The notes: generated by a model not told the origin, from the letters alone. A DNA stretch of 16,398 nucleotides from Chrysomallon squamiferum (GCA_012295275.1 CM022678.1:14917861-14934258); one strand, 5' to 3'; shown: positions 1 through 8,577, numbered from the stretch's first letter. Numbers and translations are program-made.

Positions 1-22
1 TTTTTTTTTTCTCTCTCTCTCT
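1..22. repeat. Poly-T followed by (CT)n
   Basis: Ten T then CT units at the window edge; the true left end is not visible. Confidence 0.7.
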
Positions 23-1494
23 TTGATCTCCTCTAATTTCTGTCTAAAACTGTTGTATGAACTTCTTGGTGAAACAGAAACTGAAGAAGAAATTGGTAAT
101 AATTCCATACTGCGACCAATATAAATCACAAACTATTTCACAAGATTAATTTTTCTTTTTTGGTTGTTAGTTACAAAACTGATTTGAGAAACACACTATC
201 CAAAATACTAGAACAGATTTTCCAGATTTTTTCTTCAAATAACTGTATTATATTCTGAACTGTCGTGTTTAGAAAGGCTATATTTCATTGATTGTATACG
301 TCGTAACCGTATTAGATTTAGTCACCGAGAGCAGCGGGGCTAAAAAAACATATATAATAAAATAAAAAAATCCTCTGTGAAGCATGAGAGTTACGGCCAT
401 ATAGTTACTAGATATTTTTTGTTTGCTTGCTTTTATCTGTTCATAATTGTCAGCCCAAAGACTGAATACTGAGGTCGTTTCCCTGACTACAAATAAACAG
501 TCCCATAGGTACCTCTGAGATACACTCGTGACATATACTTACTGCAGTGACAGATTTATTATATTTCAGTTAACAAAGAAATCTAATAAAATTCTCAAGC
601 ATAAACAAACACAGATGAAAAACCTGTACAGTCACAGTGGCAAAATTAGTATGTTCAAGTTAAACTATTAAACTAAAAAATAAATAAACAAACAAATAGC
701 AAACAAATAAACAAACATATAAGCAAATACATTACTACATATAAATACAGTTTTTGTAAAAACAACTCAGTGATATGTGATATACTGTGAGTGTCTTGTT
801 CAGAAAGCGTATTATTGATCACTCTTTATTGAGTTTTATAATGTACCCTTTACACCCCTTATTCATTAGTGGTACTGTTCCAGTCTGTTCAGCAGGCTAC
901 CTCTACAGTGAAACACCAGTCTTAATCAGTTAGCTCACTGACTTTACCACAGTGTTGTTTTATATTGCACACCTATTTACAGTGTTTACTTATATCTACT
1001 CATTTCATACAACAACAGCGAGAGCCTAATTATAGTCGGATAAATGCAATTAATAAAGCTATAAATAAATCTATAAATAAAGCTAATTTTATGTAATGTT
1101 GTTCTATGTTCTGAATTTATTTCGCTTCAGATTATTCTATTATTTATTACCTGAATTATTCAAGGTAAACAGAAAGTCATTAGTAATGCGCTCAACCGTA
1201 TTGTTTTAACGTGTCTGCGTTATGGGAGGACACCGTTTATATATGTATCAGTTTTCTTGTTGATTGTTATCTGCTGGATGAAGATTGCGGAGTCCCTAAA
1301 TACAAATAAACAGTTCCCACTGTTTTTCTATTATCGCTGACATGTCGTGCATTAGATCACTTGACTGCTACTTTTTGTAGGTGCAGACTTATTATAGTTA
1401 AGTTAAACACGTAATATAATTTAATTAATTAAATACAAGTGAATAGAGTTTTTATAATAACATCTCAGTTATAGTGTAGTTGTCAATCGTTAAT
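1..1494. repeat. Diverged copies of the repeat-family interior
   Basis: 75-200 (CTGAAGAAGAAATTGGTAAT) matches 13012-13150 and, less well, 7405-7560. 455-690 (ACTGAATACTGAGGTCGTTT, AAGCATAAACAAACACAGAT, GGCAAAATTAGTATGTTCAA) matches 9565-9700 and 7870-7900. A second echo of the same order appears at about 1240-1500 (CTAAATACAAATAAACAGTT). This suggests two or more old interior units in tandem. There is no plausible gene here. Confidence 0.45.
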
Positions 1495-1690
1495 AGACGC
1501 CTTTTTAAATTCTCTGTTTACATTTTCGCCGACATCTGACTTAAAAACACTTGTTGAAAATTAAAAATATAAAAGCTATTTTATTGTCTAACTATTTTTT
1601 GTTTTTTAAAAATAAATTCTGGTTTCTTATTATTTGAGCCGTATTGTTTGCCCTGCTAAACGTAAAATAAGTTGAATGTCATGCAGGAAT
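1495..1690. mobile_element. Decayed right end of a third TIR element
   Basis: Contains, in the order of the right arm at 9700-9914, ACTTGTTGAAAATTAAAAATAT, TGTCTAACT, TTATTTGAGCCGTATTGTTTG and CCTGCTAAACGTAAAATAAGTTG. It is clearly more diverged than the other two copies. Confidence 0.5.
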
Positions 1691-3265
1691 GATGATTTTT
1701 AGGATGTTGCCTGATTTCTGGTTCTATCGAGGGCTATTTTCCTGTTTCTGACCCTGGTTTTCAGGTTCAACGAATGAATTTCACGTTTCGAAACAAGATT
1801 ATACAAATACCATGCTCTGTTTCAGAATGATGGGACATAGGGAAACGTTTCCTGAGCAGTCCTGTAGCACGTGCCAGTCAGCAAGCTGCCAACAGATGCC
1901 TTTAAGATCTCGGCAAAATCTGGTACAGAGTAAAATAAAACACTAAAGTTCTAGTTTAAGATTGAACAAATATTTAACATTTTTTTATGTTTGTAGCTTT
2001 GTAGATTGTGCTCATAAGAAGGTCTGGACTTCTTTTACGAAACTTGGAGATATGAGACATCTGTGTTTTGAGTTTATTAATTTCAACAAAAGAAACTGAT
2101 TAAAATAACCAAAATATATACTTGGATATTTACCGACTAATCCTCTCGCCTAATCTCGGTTTGAATAAATTTTACTCAAGTGAACACTTGTTTGTGGGAC
2201 ATTTTAAACATTATGCTAAGTAGAAACACAAGAATGTCAAAAAGTTCGTAGGAAAAGAAATCTCGCCGGTCGCACAAATGTCACCTTCCAAATGTTTTCA
2301 TGTTACTTTAATTATTTTGTAATTACATCTTTTTGATCGTCTCGTCTCAGTAAAGAAAAAATGACGGTAGTCTCGGTCACTAAATTCTTTGATTTAAATC
2401 TTTTAATTTATTATTACACTTTCGTAATTAATCTAAATAAGTTGTGTGTTCCACGTCACATGCTACGGACAGTAACGAAGTGAACCGATCTAAATTTAAA
2501 AAGAATTAATCAGTTACAATGTTTGGTATTAATTTATTTTATTTATTTTTAAAATTTGTTTCAAACCTCTGATCATTTTAAATCATAGGTATTGTCAAAA
2601 CCGAATATATGATTTTTCTTGGATAGCTATTAAATTAATGAGAATGACGTCATCCATTTGTGTGGAGTTTTGAACTCACATCGAGACGAAAACGTTGTCG
2701 TGTTTTGCTGAACTTAACTTTTGAAATGTCGATGACTGACTGACAACTAGCCACTTTTAATTTACTTTGGTATTATAAAATAATCTTCCTTTTTCCTCAC
2801 TTAAGAGATCCTAATTAAAGAAATAATGACTGATTTCTACTAATTAAATGAGTGTTAGATTTCGCAAATGATGGATTAATATAATTTTTGTTTCCGAAAG
2901 AAAATGAACATAGTTTACAATGTGAATTTCTGACTGTGAAACATTTATTATTTTCGCAAGTTTTTCATTAATAGTGATTTAATAATATTTTTTTTTCTAA
3001 CCGAAATATAACATATTTTACTGGTTTTAACTGGTTGGGCTTTTCAAATAAGTTTGAAAACAAAAACCAACCAAATAAATAAATAAATAAATGAATAAAA
3101 AGACCAAAGAATTTAGTTAGCTCTTGTCATTTACGAAAAAAAAAAGGCGTGTATGTTCTTAATTAATTTTGTTCAAATAGTTTTTGTACTAAATGATAAT
3201 AATAATATTAATAAATAGAACTGATTTGTTAAGTTCTGTGTAAGTTTAGTTTTTTCTGTTTACAG
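1691..3265. other. AT-rich intergenic or intronic DNA, nothing recognised
   Basis: No open frame of useful length, no strong splice-bounded exon and no clear match to the repeat family. Short A/T runs and an AAAT tract at 3068-3100 only. Confidence 0.5.
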
Positions 3266-3332
3266 GAGAGAATGGAGAAAGTCAGAGTCATTAAAAGAAC
3301 TCCTTCTACTCTCAGAGATCCCAATGGCCAAG
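3266..3332 (+). CDS. Candidate first coding exon, small plus-strand gene
   Basis: A good acceptor (TTTTTTCTGTTTACAG, AG at 3264-3265) and a good donor (CCAAG|GTGAAA, GT at 3333-3334) enclose 67 nt, noticeably more GC-rich than the flanks. An ATG at 3272 opens 20 codons, MEKVRVIKRTPSTLRDPNGQ, with one base over. If real, an upstream 5' UTR exon must exist. Basic and Ser/Thr residues dominate; no family is recognisable. Without splicing the frame would stop at TAA 3359-3361, giving a 29-residue peptide. Confidence 0.35.
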
Positions 3333-3395
3333 GTGAAAACGAAACACATCAATCAGATTAATGCTTAATAATGATAATAATTACTGTGATTTTAG

Positions 3396-3463
3396 TTATA
3401 TTTCAGAATGAACAGAATTATGCTTTGTTTGACCTCTTTGAAGAAAGTAAACCTGGTATTTAA
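3396..3463 (+). CDS. Possible second and last exon of the small plus-strand gene
   Basis: After a 63-nt intron, AG at 3394-3395 opens a frame in phase with the spare G of 3266-3332. It reads VIFQNEQNYALFDLFEESKP then G-I and TAA at 3461-3463. A stronger acceptor 11 bases later (TATATTTCAG, AG at 3405-3406) would be out of phase, and an internal A|GTAAAC at 3447 could act as a donor. The joined product would be about 42 residues. Chance is a real alternative in a window this size. Confidence 0.25.
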
Positions 3464-4154
3464 AATGATGATGATTCAATATTATATAATGAAAATACCA
3501 TTACATATTATATGTATATTTAAAAATAAGATTTATTTTTATTTTGTTTAGTTTTAGTTACAAAGTCTCTCACTGAGAAAGGTTTGGATATGATGTTTTT
3601 GTGCAGCCAGTAACTAGACGTGTGTCACATGCTGAAAGCCAACAAAACAAATCTGTTGACTTGACTCATACACGTAATTCTGTTACTTATTGTTTTTGTA
3701 TTTTTGTATGTGTCATCTGTTGTTATATATTAATTCTCTCTCTCAGTCGTTTTCTCCTTTCTGAATGAAAAACTATTTTTGAAAAACATGGTTTGCAAAG
3801 CAACTCTGGGTTGAAAACCCTGATACAGACCAGATTTACCAGAGGTTTTCTCGTTTTATTTTTGTTTTATTTTGCTTAATAATTATATTGTCTCTGAAAA
3901 ATAGGAAGCTTGCATGTGAGACATTGCAGTCAGCAATGAGCCCAATCATTGTATGAGAAGCAGGCCTAGGCTATAGTAGTCTCCCTTCCCACGTGGAAAT
4001 TGGACGTTTTCACTGTTGAGAAAGATATCTGTTTCACATCTCTCCAAAAACTTGATAAGACATTACGTTAATTCTAACAACCTCACCTTCAGTGAGTCTG
4101 TTCAAATGACAGACTGGTGAGTGATAAAATAGAAAGAAAGTAACTAACTAACCA
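3464..4154. other. Non-coding stretch, nothing recognised
   Basis: Scattered TCTCTC and stop-dense frames on both strands. A somewhat GC-richer section at 3900-4030 has no frame or splice pair I would defend. Confidence 0.45.
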
Positions 4155-4248
4155 AACAACTAAATAAATAAATAAATAAATAAACAACTAAATAAATGAA
4201 TAAATAAATAAATAAATAAACAAGTAAATAAATAAATAAATAAACAAC

Positions 4249-4321
<73 letters not shown>
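4155..4321. repeat. (TAAA)n then (AAT)n microsatellite with AACAAC interruptions
   Basis: The longest simple repeat in the window. AACAAC or AACAAG interrupts the TAAA run at 4155, 4183, 4219 and 4243, always in register (spacings are multiples of four), and the 3' end switches to AAT units. Confidence 0.9.
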
Positions 4322-5350
4322 GAAATTAAACCGTATACAGCTAAATTGGTTTGAAATTAATTGATTAATAAAACATTTTTTTTTAAAAAGTATTCAGAAA
4401 GCAAAGTAAAGAATAGGAAAAACAAATTTAAAATTAAAAAATTCTATGCCATCAGATCAAAAAACATAACAAAAATCAAAGAAAAAGGTATAAAAAGAAA
4501 TAAAAGGTAAATTAAAATAATACATTATATTTGAAATAATTTTAATTAGCTATTAATAGTATTGTTAATAAATAAATAAGTAAATAAATAAATAAAGATG
4601 TCCAATGTAAAAAACAATGAGAAAGAAATGATAAATTAAATACTGATTTAAAACAAATTAAAAACTTAATAAACACATTTTTCAAAATGAAGAAATGCAC
4701 AATATTCTATACGATCCTTAAAAATGATGTGCCTAATAAAGGTGTGTTTTCTTTAACAAACAATATTTTAAAAAACAAGAATCTTTTTAATCTTTAAATA
4801 TATCCTTATTCTCACTCCTTTTACATCACAAACTTTTTAATCTTTAAATATATCCTAACTCTATCTCCTTTTACATCACCATTATGTGCTTATATTTGCT
4901 GCTTCCGCCTATCAGTACGTGAAATGGAGATTCAACTGTTTTTGTTTCATGTTGTCTCCCTTAGACTTTATATATTATCTACGTCTTACATGTATTTCAT
5001 CTTGTATATATCTTCACTCTGGTAAATCTGGTGTAAAAATTATGTTTGTAGGACAGTTAGAAGTCTATTATTAATATTATTATTGTTATTATTAGATCAA
5101 CTACGGCTACATTATATCAATATAAATACACTGAAGTATACTGAATAATTGCATATACTGAACAATATGACAAATTATGAACTAAGCTTTGTCAGAGACA
5201 ATTTCCCTTCAGAATGGGCACTTCAATATCAAAATTTCTACAAAAGGCACTAAAATATTAAAAATGTTTTTAGTCACTTGCAATATTTTTTACTCATTTG
5301 CTATTTTTAAAAAATCAAAGGAAAACAGAACCCTGGTGTTTAGAACAAAG
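4322..5350. other. AT-rich DNA downstream of the minus-strand gene
   Basis: Apart from the 50-bp tandem duplication (4783-4882), nothing was recognised. Its upper part probably holds the 3' UTR of the minus-strand gene. Confidence 0.4.
4783..4882 (+). repeat. 50-bp tandem duplication
   Basis: Two adjacent 50-bp units (4783-4832 and 4833-4882), both starting CTTTTTAATCTTTAAATATA and ending near CTCCTTTTACATCAC, with a few substitutions in the middle. Confidence 0.8.
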
Positions 5351-5353
5351 TTC

Positions 5354-5359
5354 TTTAAT
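5354..5359 (-). promoter_or_regulatory. Possible polyadenylation signal (ATTAAA)
   Basis: ATTAAA on the minus strand about 50 nt after the stop of the membrane-protein gene. It is the nearest usable signal downstream, since an AATAAA overlaps the stop codon itself. In DNA this AT-rich such hexamers are common, so the call is weak. Confidence 0.3.
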
Positions 5360-5406
5360 CCATCCAAGTGTAAAACTGCTACAGTTCCATTTCAGTATCC
5401 ATTTTA

Positions 5407-5435
5407 TTACTGTCCTGGTCTTCTCTCTTCTTCAT
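5407..5435 (-). CDS. Exon D: terminal coding exon, charged cytoplasmic tail
   Basis: Acceptor TTTTATTATTCTAG (AG at 5437-5436). With the spare A from exon C the frame reads N-E-E-E-R-R-P-G-Q then TAA TAA. The acidic then basic residues after a hydrophobic helix suit a short cytoplasmic tail. The exon presumably runs on as 3' UTR to lower coordinates. Confidence 0.5.
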
Positions 5436-6714
5436 CTAGAATAATAAAAGAATAAAATAACACTGATTTTCAATAAATAAATAAAGAAACAAACAAACAA
5501 AGAAATAATAATAAAAAAAATAGATGTATCATGACTAAAAGAAGAGTGTAAAAGAAGTCAAACATATAATATACAATTTAAAATTATATGACAGTATATA
5601 ATTTGCCCTTATTATATTTGTTGTTTTTTTTTAAAATGTAAACTTACTCTCTTCACGAAGAGTGAGAATACCAAAAATGGAAACTGCTGCAATGAGCATC
5701 ATCATCAGTATGAAAAACTGATCTGGACAGCTTTCTACAATAAAAAAAAATAATAATTTCGTTTTAATTTAAAACAGAACCTCACCTTATATCTGAAAGA
5801 AAATGTTTGTATCATGAGTTTCACTCTTGTTATATAAATAAATGTTCTGATGTAAAAAAAAAAAAAAAAAACGTTATTCGTTTAAAGGAAGTCTACCTTT
5901 TTATTTTCTATTTATTTTTTTAATTATTTACTTATTATTATTATTATTATTGTTAGTAGTAGTAGTAGTATTTTAATTTAACAGTTTCACTGTTTGTTAT
6001 TATTACAGCTGAAAGCTAAAGAAAACTATACCTGCATATTGTCGTATTGAAAATAGCAAAGATATGTCCATTGTCTGAAAAAAAAAATAAAAATAAAAAT
6101 AAAAAATCAAGTTGCAAAACAATAGATGAATTAGCATTAGTAATACAGTCGGGTTTTTTATCCACTTAAAGTTTTATAATATGATATGTTTATGCTTCTG
6201 AAATTCAATTTTATCCTTTGAAACTACAAAGTAAAAGAGAATAACAAAATAATGTTTTAAAAATTCTTTTCAATGAGAGATAAAGTGGCAAACCCGCAGC
6301 TCTTTAAACTCAGAAAAACAGGAACGTAAGTGAAAAAATATATTTTAATGTTTTTTAAATATAGTTTGCTTTTTCTTATAATAGCATTTTATTTGCCATA
6401 AAGAAGCGAGTACACAAGTGCCGAACCAAACTGTAATGGTGAATACGACTAAGTGTATAACGATATCATGTCGGTTGTTTTATTTTGTTGTTATTGTTTT
6501 TTCCACCATTAAAATGATAATAAATAAAATCAGTATCTTCTTACATATTTAGTTGGATAAAATACTTACAGATATATTGATATACATGCAGTTACTGCAA
6601 ATCAGACTTTCGACAAAATGGTGGTCATAAAATGTCATATCCGCTTCGATTGGTAGGACATGCGCAGTTGGCAAAAAGATTGTAGGATAATGAATGTCGC
6701 CCGCGGGACTGGTA
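5407..6714 (-). CDS. C-terminal four exons of a single-pass membrane protein, family unrecognised
   Basis: Seen: four minus-strand exons, 6714-6570 (145 nt), 6074-6032 (43 nt), 5734-5648 (87 nt) and 5435-5407 (coding part). Every intron starts GT (GTAAGT, GTATAG, GTAAGT) and ends AG. The exons join in one open frame of 100 codons, in phases 2, 0, 1 and 1, and close at TAA 5409-5407, followed at once by a second TAA. The product starts ...TSPAGDIHYPTIFLP, contains the motif HHFVESLICSNC with a CxxC pair, then an N-I-S glycosylation sequon, then ESCPDQ. Next comes a hydrophobic helix (FFILMMMLIAAVSIFGILTL), and it ends with the charged tail REENEEERRPGQ. Inferred: a type I membrane protein with a luminal or extracellular N-terminal side and a tail of about 12 residues on the cytoplasmic side. 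The N-terminal part lies further upstream. I do not recognise the family. The chained phase agreement makes chance unlikely, but no transcript evidence is available. Confidence 0.62.
5648..5734 (-). CDS. Exon C: transmembrane-helix exon
   Basis: Acceptor TATTGTAG (AG at 5736-5735) and a perfect donor AGA|GTAAGTTT (GT at 5647-5646). The in-phase translation SCPDQ is followed by about 20 hydrophobic residues and then LREE. A run of three methionines sits inside the helix. The next frame over hits a stop early; the frame used is open throughout and consistent with both neighbouring exons. Confidence 0.6.
5930..5971. repeat. (TTA)n then (GTA)n tract in intron
   Basis: Lies between exons B and C of the membrane-protein gene. 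Confidence 0.75.
6032..6074 (-). CDS. Exon B: 43-nt short exon
   Basis: Bounded by a strong acceptor (long T tract then CAG, AG at 6076-6075) and a donor CAG|GTATAG. Read in phase 0 after exon A it gives TMDISLLFSIRQYA and leaves one base (G), which with the AA of exon C makes GAA (Glu). The length, 43 nt, is not a multiple of three, so skipping it would shift the frame before the membrane helix and remove the anchor. That is a possible route to a secreted isoform, but only an inference. Confidence 0.55.
6570..6714 (-). CDS. Exon A: luminal domain exon with CxxC and sequon
   Basis: 48 complete codons without a stop plus one leading base, ending exactly at a consensus donor (TCT|GTAAGT, GT at 6569-6568). 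The acceptor is AAATAG with AG at 6716-6715. It is preceded on the minus strand by a T/A-only microsatellite (6718-6790) instead of a normal polypyrimidine tract. This exon is clearly more GC-rich than its surroundings (CCCGCGGGCGAC near its start), as expected for coding DNA. The other two frames are closed by stops. Visible residues include PTAHVLPIEADM, DHH and CSNC. The leading base requires an upstream exon ending with two spare bases. Confidence 0.6.
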
Positions 6715-6717
6715 CTA

Positions 6718-6790
6718 TTTATAAATAAAAATAAAAATAAAAATAAAAATATAAATATAAATATAAATATAAATAAATAAATAAATAATA
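6718..6790. repeat. (ATAAA)n/(ATAAAT)n/(AAAT)n compound microsatellite
   Basis: Directly abuts the acceptor of exon A. Read on the minus strand it is the T-rich tract in front of the AG, so its length could influence splicing. Confidence 0.8.
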
Positions 6791-6881
6791 TACTTCATTT
6801 ATTTATTTTATTGTTACATATTCTTATTAGTTAAAGTGATTACTGGAGTCATACATTAAGTTACTTACTGTTACGTCCTAC

Positions 6882-6972
6882 TCATCTTTCACAGATAGTC
6901 TTTTTAACACAGTCTGGTGTATGAATATTTCAAACAAAGAACCGACACTCGATCCAAAGTCCAGTCGAAAAA
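6882..6972 (-). CDS. Possible upstream exon of the membrane-protein gene
   Basis: Minus strand: acceptor GTGACCAG (AG at 6974-6973), then 2 + 29 codons + 2 bases, open throughout: FRLDFGSSVGSLFEIFIHQT... ending KRLSVKD. The spare GA would join the leading T of exon A to give Asp, so the phase agrees. The weak point is the donor, GA|GTAGGA at 6881. The stronger consensus donor 13 bases later (ACA|GTAAGT, GT at 6868-6867) cannot be used, because all three frames contain a stop just before it (TAG, TGA and TAA within 6869-6886). The duplicate at 12277-12342 reads EDYYDVT straight into that same donor. This copy may therefore have lost its original donor frame, or use an alternative one. It is either a real exon or the remains of one. 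Confidence 0.35.
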
Positions 6973-7019
6973 CTGGTCACGAAAAACTGCACAATTATTT
7001 TCTGATTTCTTTTTGTTTC

Positions 7020-7230
7020 CTTCTCTTTAATAAAGATTCTTTTTCATTGCAAAACAGCGTTATTAATATTATATTTGTTAACGTTTCTTTTTTTTTTTTT
7101 TTTTTTTTTTAACGCCATTATGGTTTACAGATCTGAGGAAAAGAAACATTATACCAGGCAGTGTTCAGTGTCCTGTTTTATCCAGTTAATTTTACACTGC
7201 GGCTCTTTTCACTTTGAAAATGATGACATC
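7020..7230 (+). repeat. Poly-T motif unit, copy 1 of 4
   Basis: Order: CTCTTTAATAAAGATTCT, CAAAACAGCGTTATTAATAT, 23 T (7088-7110), AACGCCATTATGG, CAGATCTGAGGAAAAGAAAC, ACACTGCGGCTCTTTTCACT. Copies 2-4 lie at 9108-9312, 12418-12632 and 15712-15912. On the minus strand the tract reads as a poly-A, like an old retroposed tail inside the family. Confidence 0.5.
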
Positions 7231-7913
7231 CCTTTCTGAAGTCCTTTATCTGCTGCCAAATAATATATTTTTAAAACAATGGAGATACTTGAATAATATT
7301 ATAAACAGATCTGTTTCTTCCTCTCTGAGTTTAATATTTTTGGTTAATTGATAAACACTGGTGGAAAATACAAATAAAGTTTTAATTTTGAGTATAAAAT
7401 CTGTGACACAGAAGAAGAATACGGTAATAATTCCATATTGCGACCGATATAAAAGACACATCACTTCACAGGATACACATTAGTATTTTTTGTTTTTGTT
7501 TGTTTGTTTCTTACACACCTGATATAAGAAACACTATCTATAATACTAGCAGAGTATTATAACAAATAACATTTTTAAATTTTGTTTCTTCACTGAACTG
7601 TCTAGTTCCAGTTTTCTAGTTGATTTTTAAGTTAATCAATAAGGAGAATAATGTTGTGGGTGTTGCCCCTAACTACAAGTAAACATTGCCAGTGGTTTTC
7701 TTACATAATGTATGACATGTCATACAACATACCGCTAGCCTTGTTTGTACATGTTCTATATAGTGGCGGGAATATTATATTCAAGCAAAACAAGAAACAT
7801 TATAAAACGCACAAACATGGACGACCTGGTATTGAATAAACTGTGATTAAAACCTGACACTGTCATCGTGGCGAAATTAGTATATTCAAAGTTAAACAAT
7901 TATAATAAAACAC

Positions 7914-7940
7914 TCAAAAATAAATAAATAAATAAATAAT
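7914..7940. repeat. Short (AAAT)n tract
   Basis: Lies at the edge of duplicated block 1a. Similar short AAAT tracts occur at 3068-3100, 4566-4597, 5475-5515 and 12183-12205. Confidence 0.7.
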
Positions 7941-7946
7941 AGTATA

Positions 7947-8099
7947 TCAGTAAATAAGTATATAAATAATCAAGCTAGGGATGAACAGGGTGGTGTCTTC
8001 CCGTCTGGTAGAATTCCCAGGGGGGAGTAAGCCGACAGGGTACATGGAGATGTTCATAAAGAGGTTCAGAAATAATGATAATAATGCAGCCATATGCAT
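7947..8099 (-). CDS. Signal-peptide-like 50-codon ORF, possible first exon
   Basis: Minus-strand ORF starting MHMAALLSLFLNLFMNISMY, then PVGLLPPGNSTRRED, ending at TGA 7949-7947. The first part looks like a secretion signal, and it lies upstream of, and on the same strand as, the membrane-protein exons. The duplicate (14934 downwards) keeps the ATG and the hydrophobic stretch with only Ala/Val and Phe/Val changes. No convincing donor links it to 6972, so membership in that gene is a guess. The plus strand here is also open (see 7981-8112), so at most one of the two is likely real. Confidence 0.25.
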   Translation of the reverse strand: MHMAALLSLFLNLFMNISMYPVGLLPPGNSTRREDTTLFIPSLIIYILIY

Positions 8100-8112
8100 C
8101 GTGCATGAATAA
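7981..8112 (+). other. Short plus-strand ORF shared by both repeat copies
   Basis: 43-residue frame ending GGSKPTGYMEMFIKRFR, NNDNNAAICIVHE and TAA 8110-8112. The copy at 14657-14947 ends the same way with three replacements (N/T, A/T, H/Y) among five base changes. It sits in the GC-richer part of the repeat and overlaps the signal-peptide-like frame on the other strand. Three of five changes alter the protein, so there is no sign of selection on this frame. Most likely non-coding repeat. Confidence 0.15.
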
Positions 8113-8329
8113 ATTCACATGCAAATCATTCCTGTATAAGGATAAAGTATAGGTCTACGAGACGGATGAATAGCCAGTCGGACACACGTCACAGTAAAGT
8201 GATCTGCCCGAGCCGACACACCACACGCGATCACGTCATATCCGGAGTGATCAGATACGTGAAGGGATTACGTCCCTGCTAAACCTGTCTGTTAACAAGT
8301 CACATGTTTTGTAGTTGCCCACGCTTTAC
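8012..8329 (+). repeat. GC-richer flank duplicated with the TIR element (copy 1)
   Basis: About 320 bp outside the inverted repeats but present, with few changes, before both element copies (8012-8329 and 14845-15164). It contains GATCACGTCATATCCGGAGT, with a CRE-like core TGACGT on the minus strand, and several CpGs that stand out in this AT-rich window. An 11-base inverted repeat, CCCTGCTAAAC at 8274-8284 with GTTTAGCAGGG at 8354-8364, spans the element edge. It could be a promoter-like segment for the minus-strand signal-peptide ORF, or simply part of a larger duplication unit. Confidence 0.5.
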
Positions 8330-8577
8330 TAATTGACTTTCAACTTATTTTACGTTTAGCAGGGCAAACAATACGGCTCAAATAATAAGAAAACATATTT
8401 TATATTATTAATTTTTATTATTTTTTTTTATTAAAAGAAAGAAAGTTAGAAAATAAACATCTTTTATATATATTTTTTTAACAAGTATTTTAAGGCAAAT
8501 GTCGGGGAAAATTAAACTGAGAAGCATTATTCAGTACAAGGTTTTAATCTGTGTTTATTTATGCTTGGGCGTTTTAA
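8330..8577 (+). repeat. Left terminal inverted repeat
   Basis: Inverted partner of 9655-9914, running from the conserved tip to the GCTTGGGCGTTTTAA motif. Small indels occur in the A/T runs near 8400-8480. Confidence 0.65.

Larger units (their letters stand above)
6773..7870 (+). repeat. Duplicated block 1a
   Basis: Matches 12185-13469 in the same orientation, from ATACTTCATTTATTTATTTT to AACCTGACACTGT. It covers the broken exon region, a poly-T motif and about 850 bp of non-coding DNA. The copy at 12185 has about 200 bp more (12809-13005). Related DNA at 1-100 partly resembles that extra stretch, so a deletion in block 1a is the likelier history. Confidence 0.6.

Noticed and set aside
4155-4321. 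Regularly spaced AACAAC units resembling a spaced array
   Set aside because: The spacing is irregular (28, 36, 24) and the spacers are all TAAA repeats, so this is an interrupted microsatellite and not a CRISPR-type array.
4886-5074. 62-codon plus-strand frame with hydrophobic residues
   Set aside because: Low-complexity AT-rich translation without motif, context or conservation.
5189-5455. 88-codon plus-strand frame
   Set aside because: It lies antisense to the terminal exon and probable 3' UTR of the minus-strand gene; no motif or splice support.
7246-7464. 72-codon minus-strand frame with a good-looking acceptor at 7401
   Set aside because: The duplicate at 12640-12810 breaks the frame by indels and a stop, and no phase-compatible donor joins it to the membrane-protein exons.
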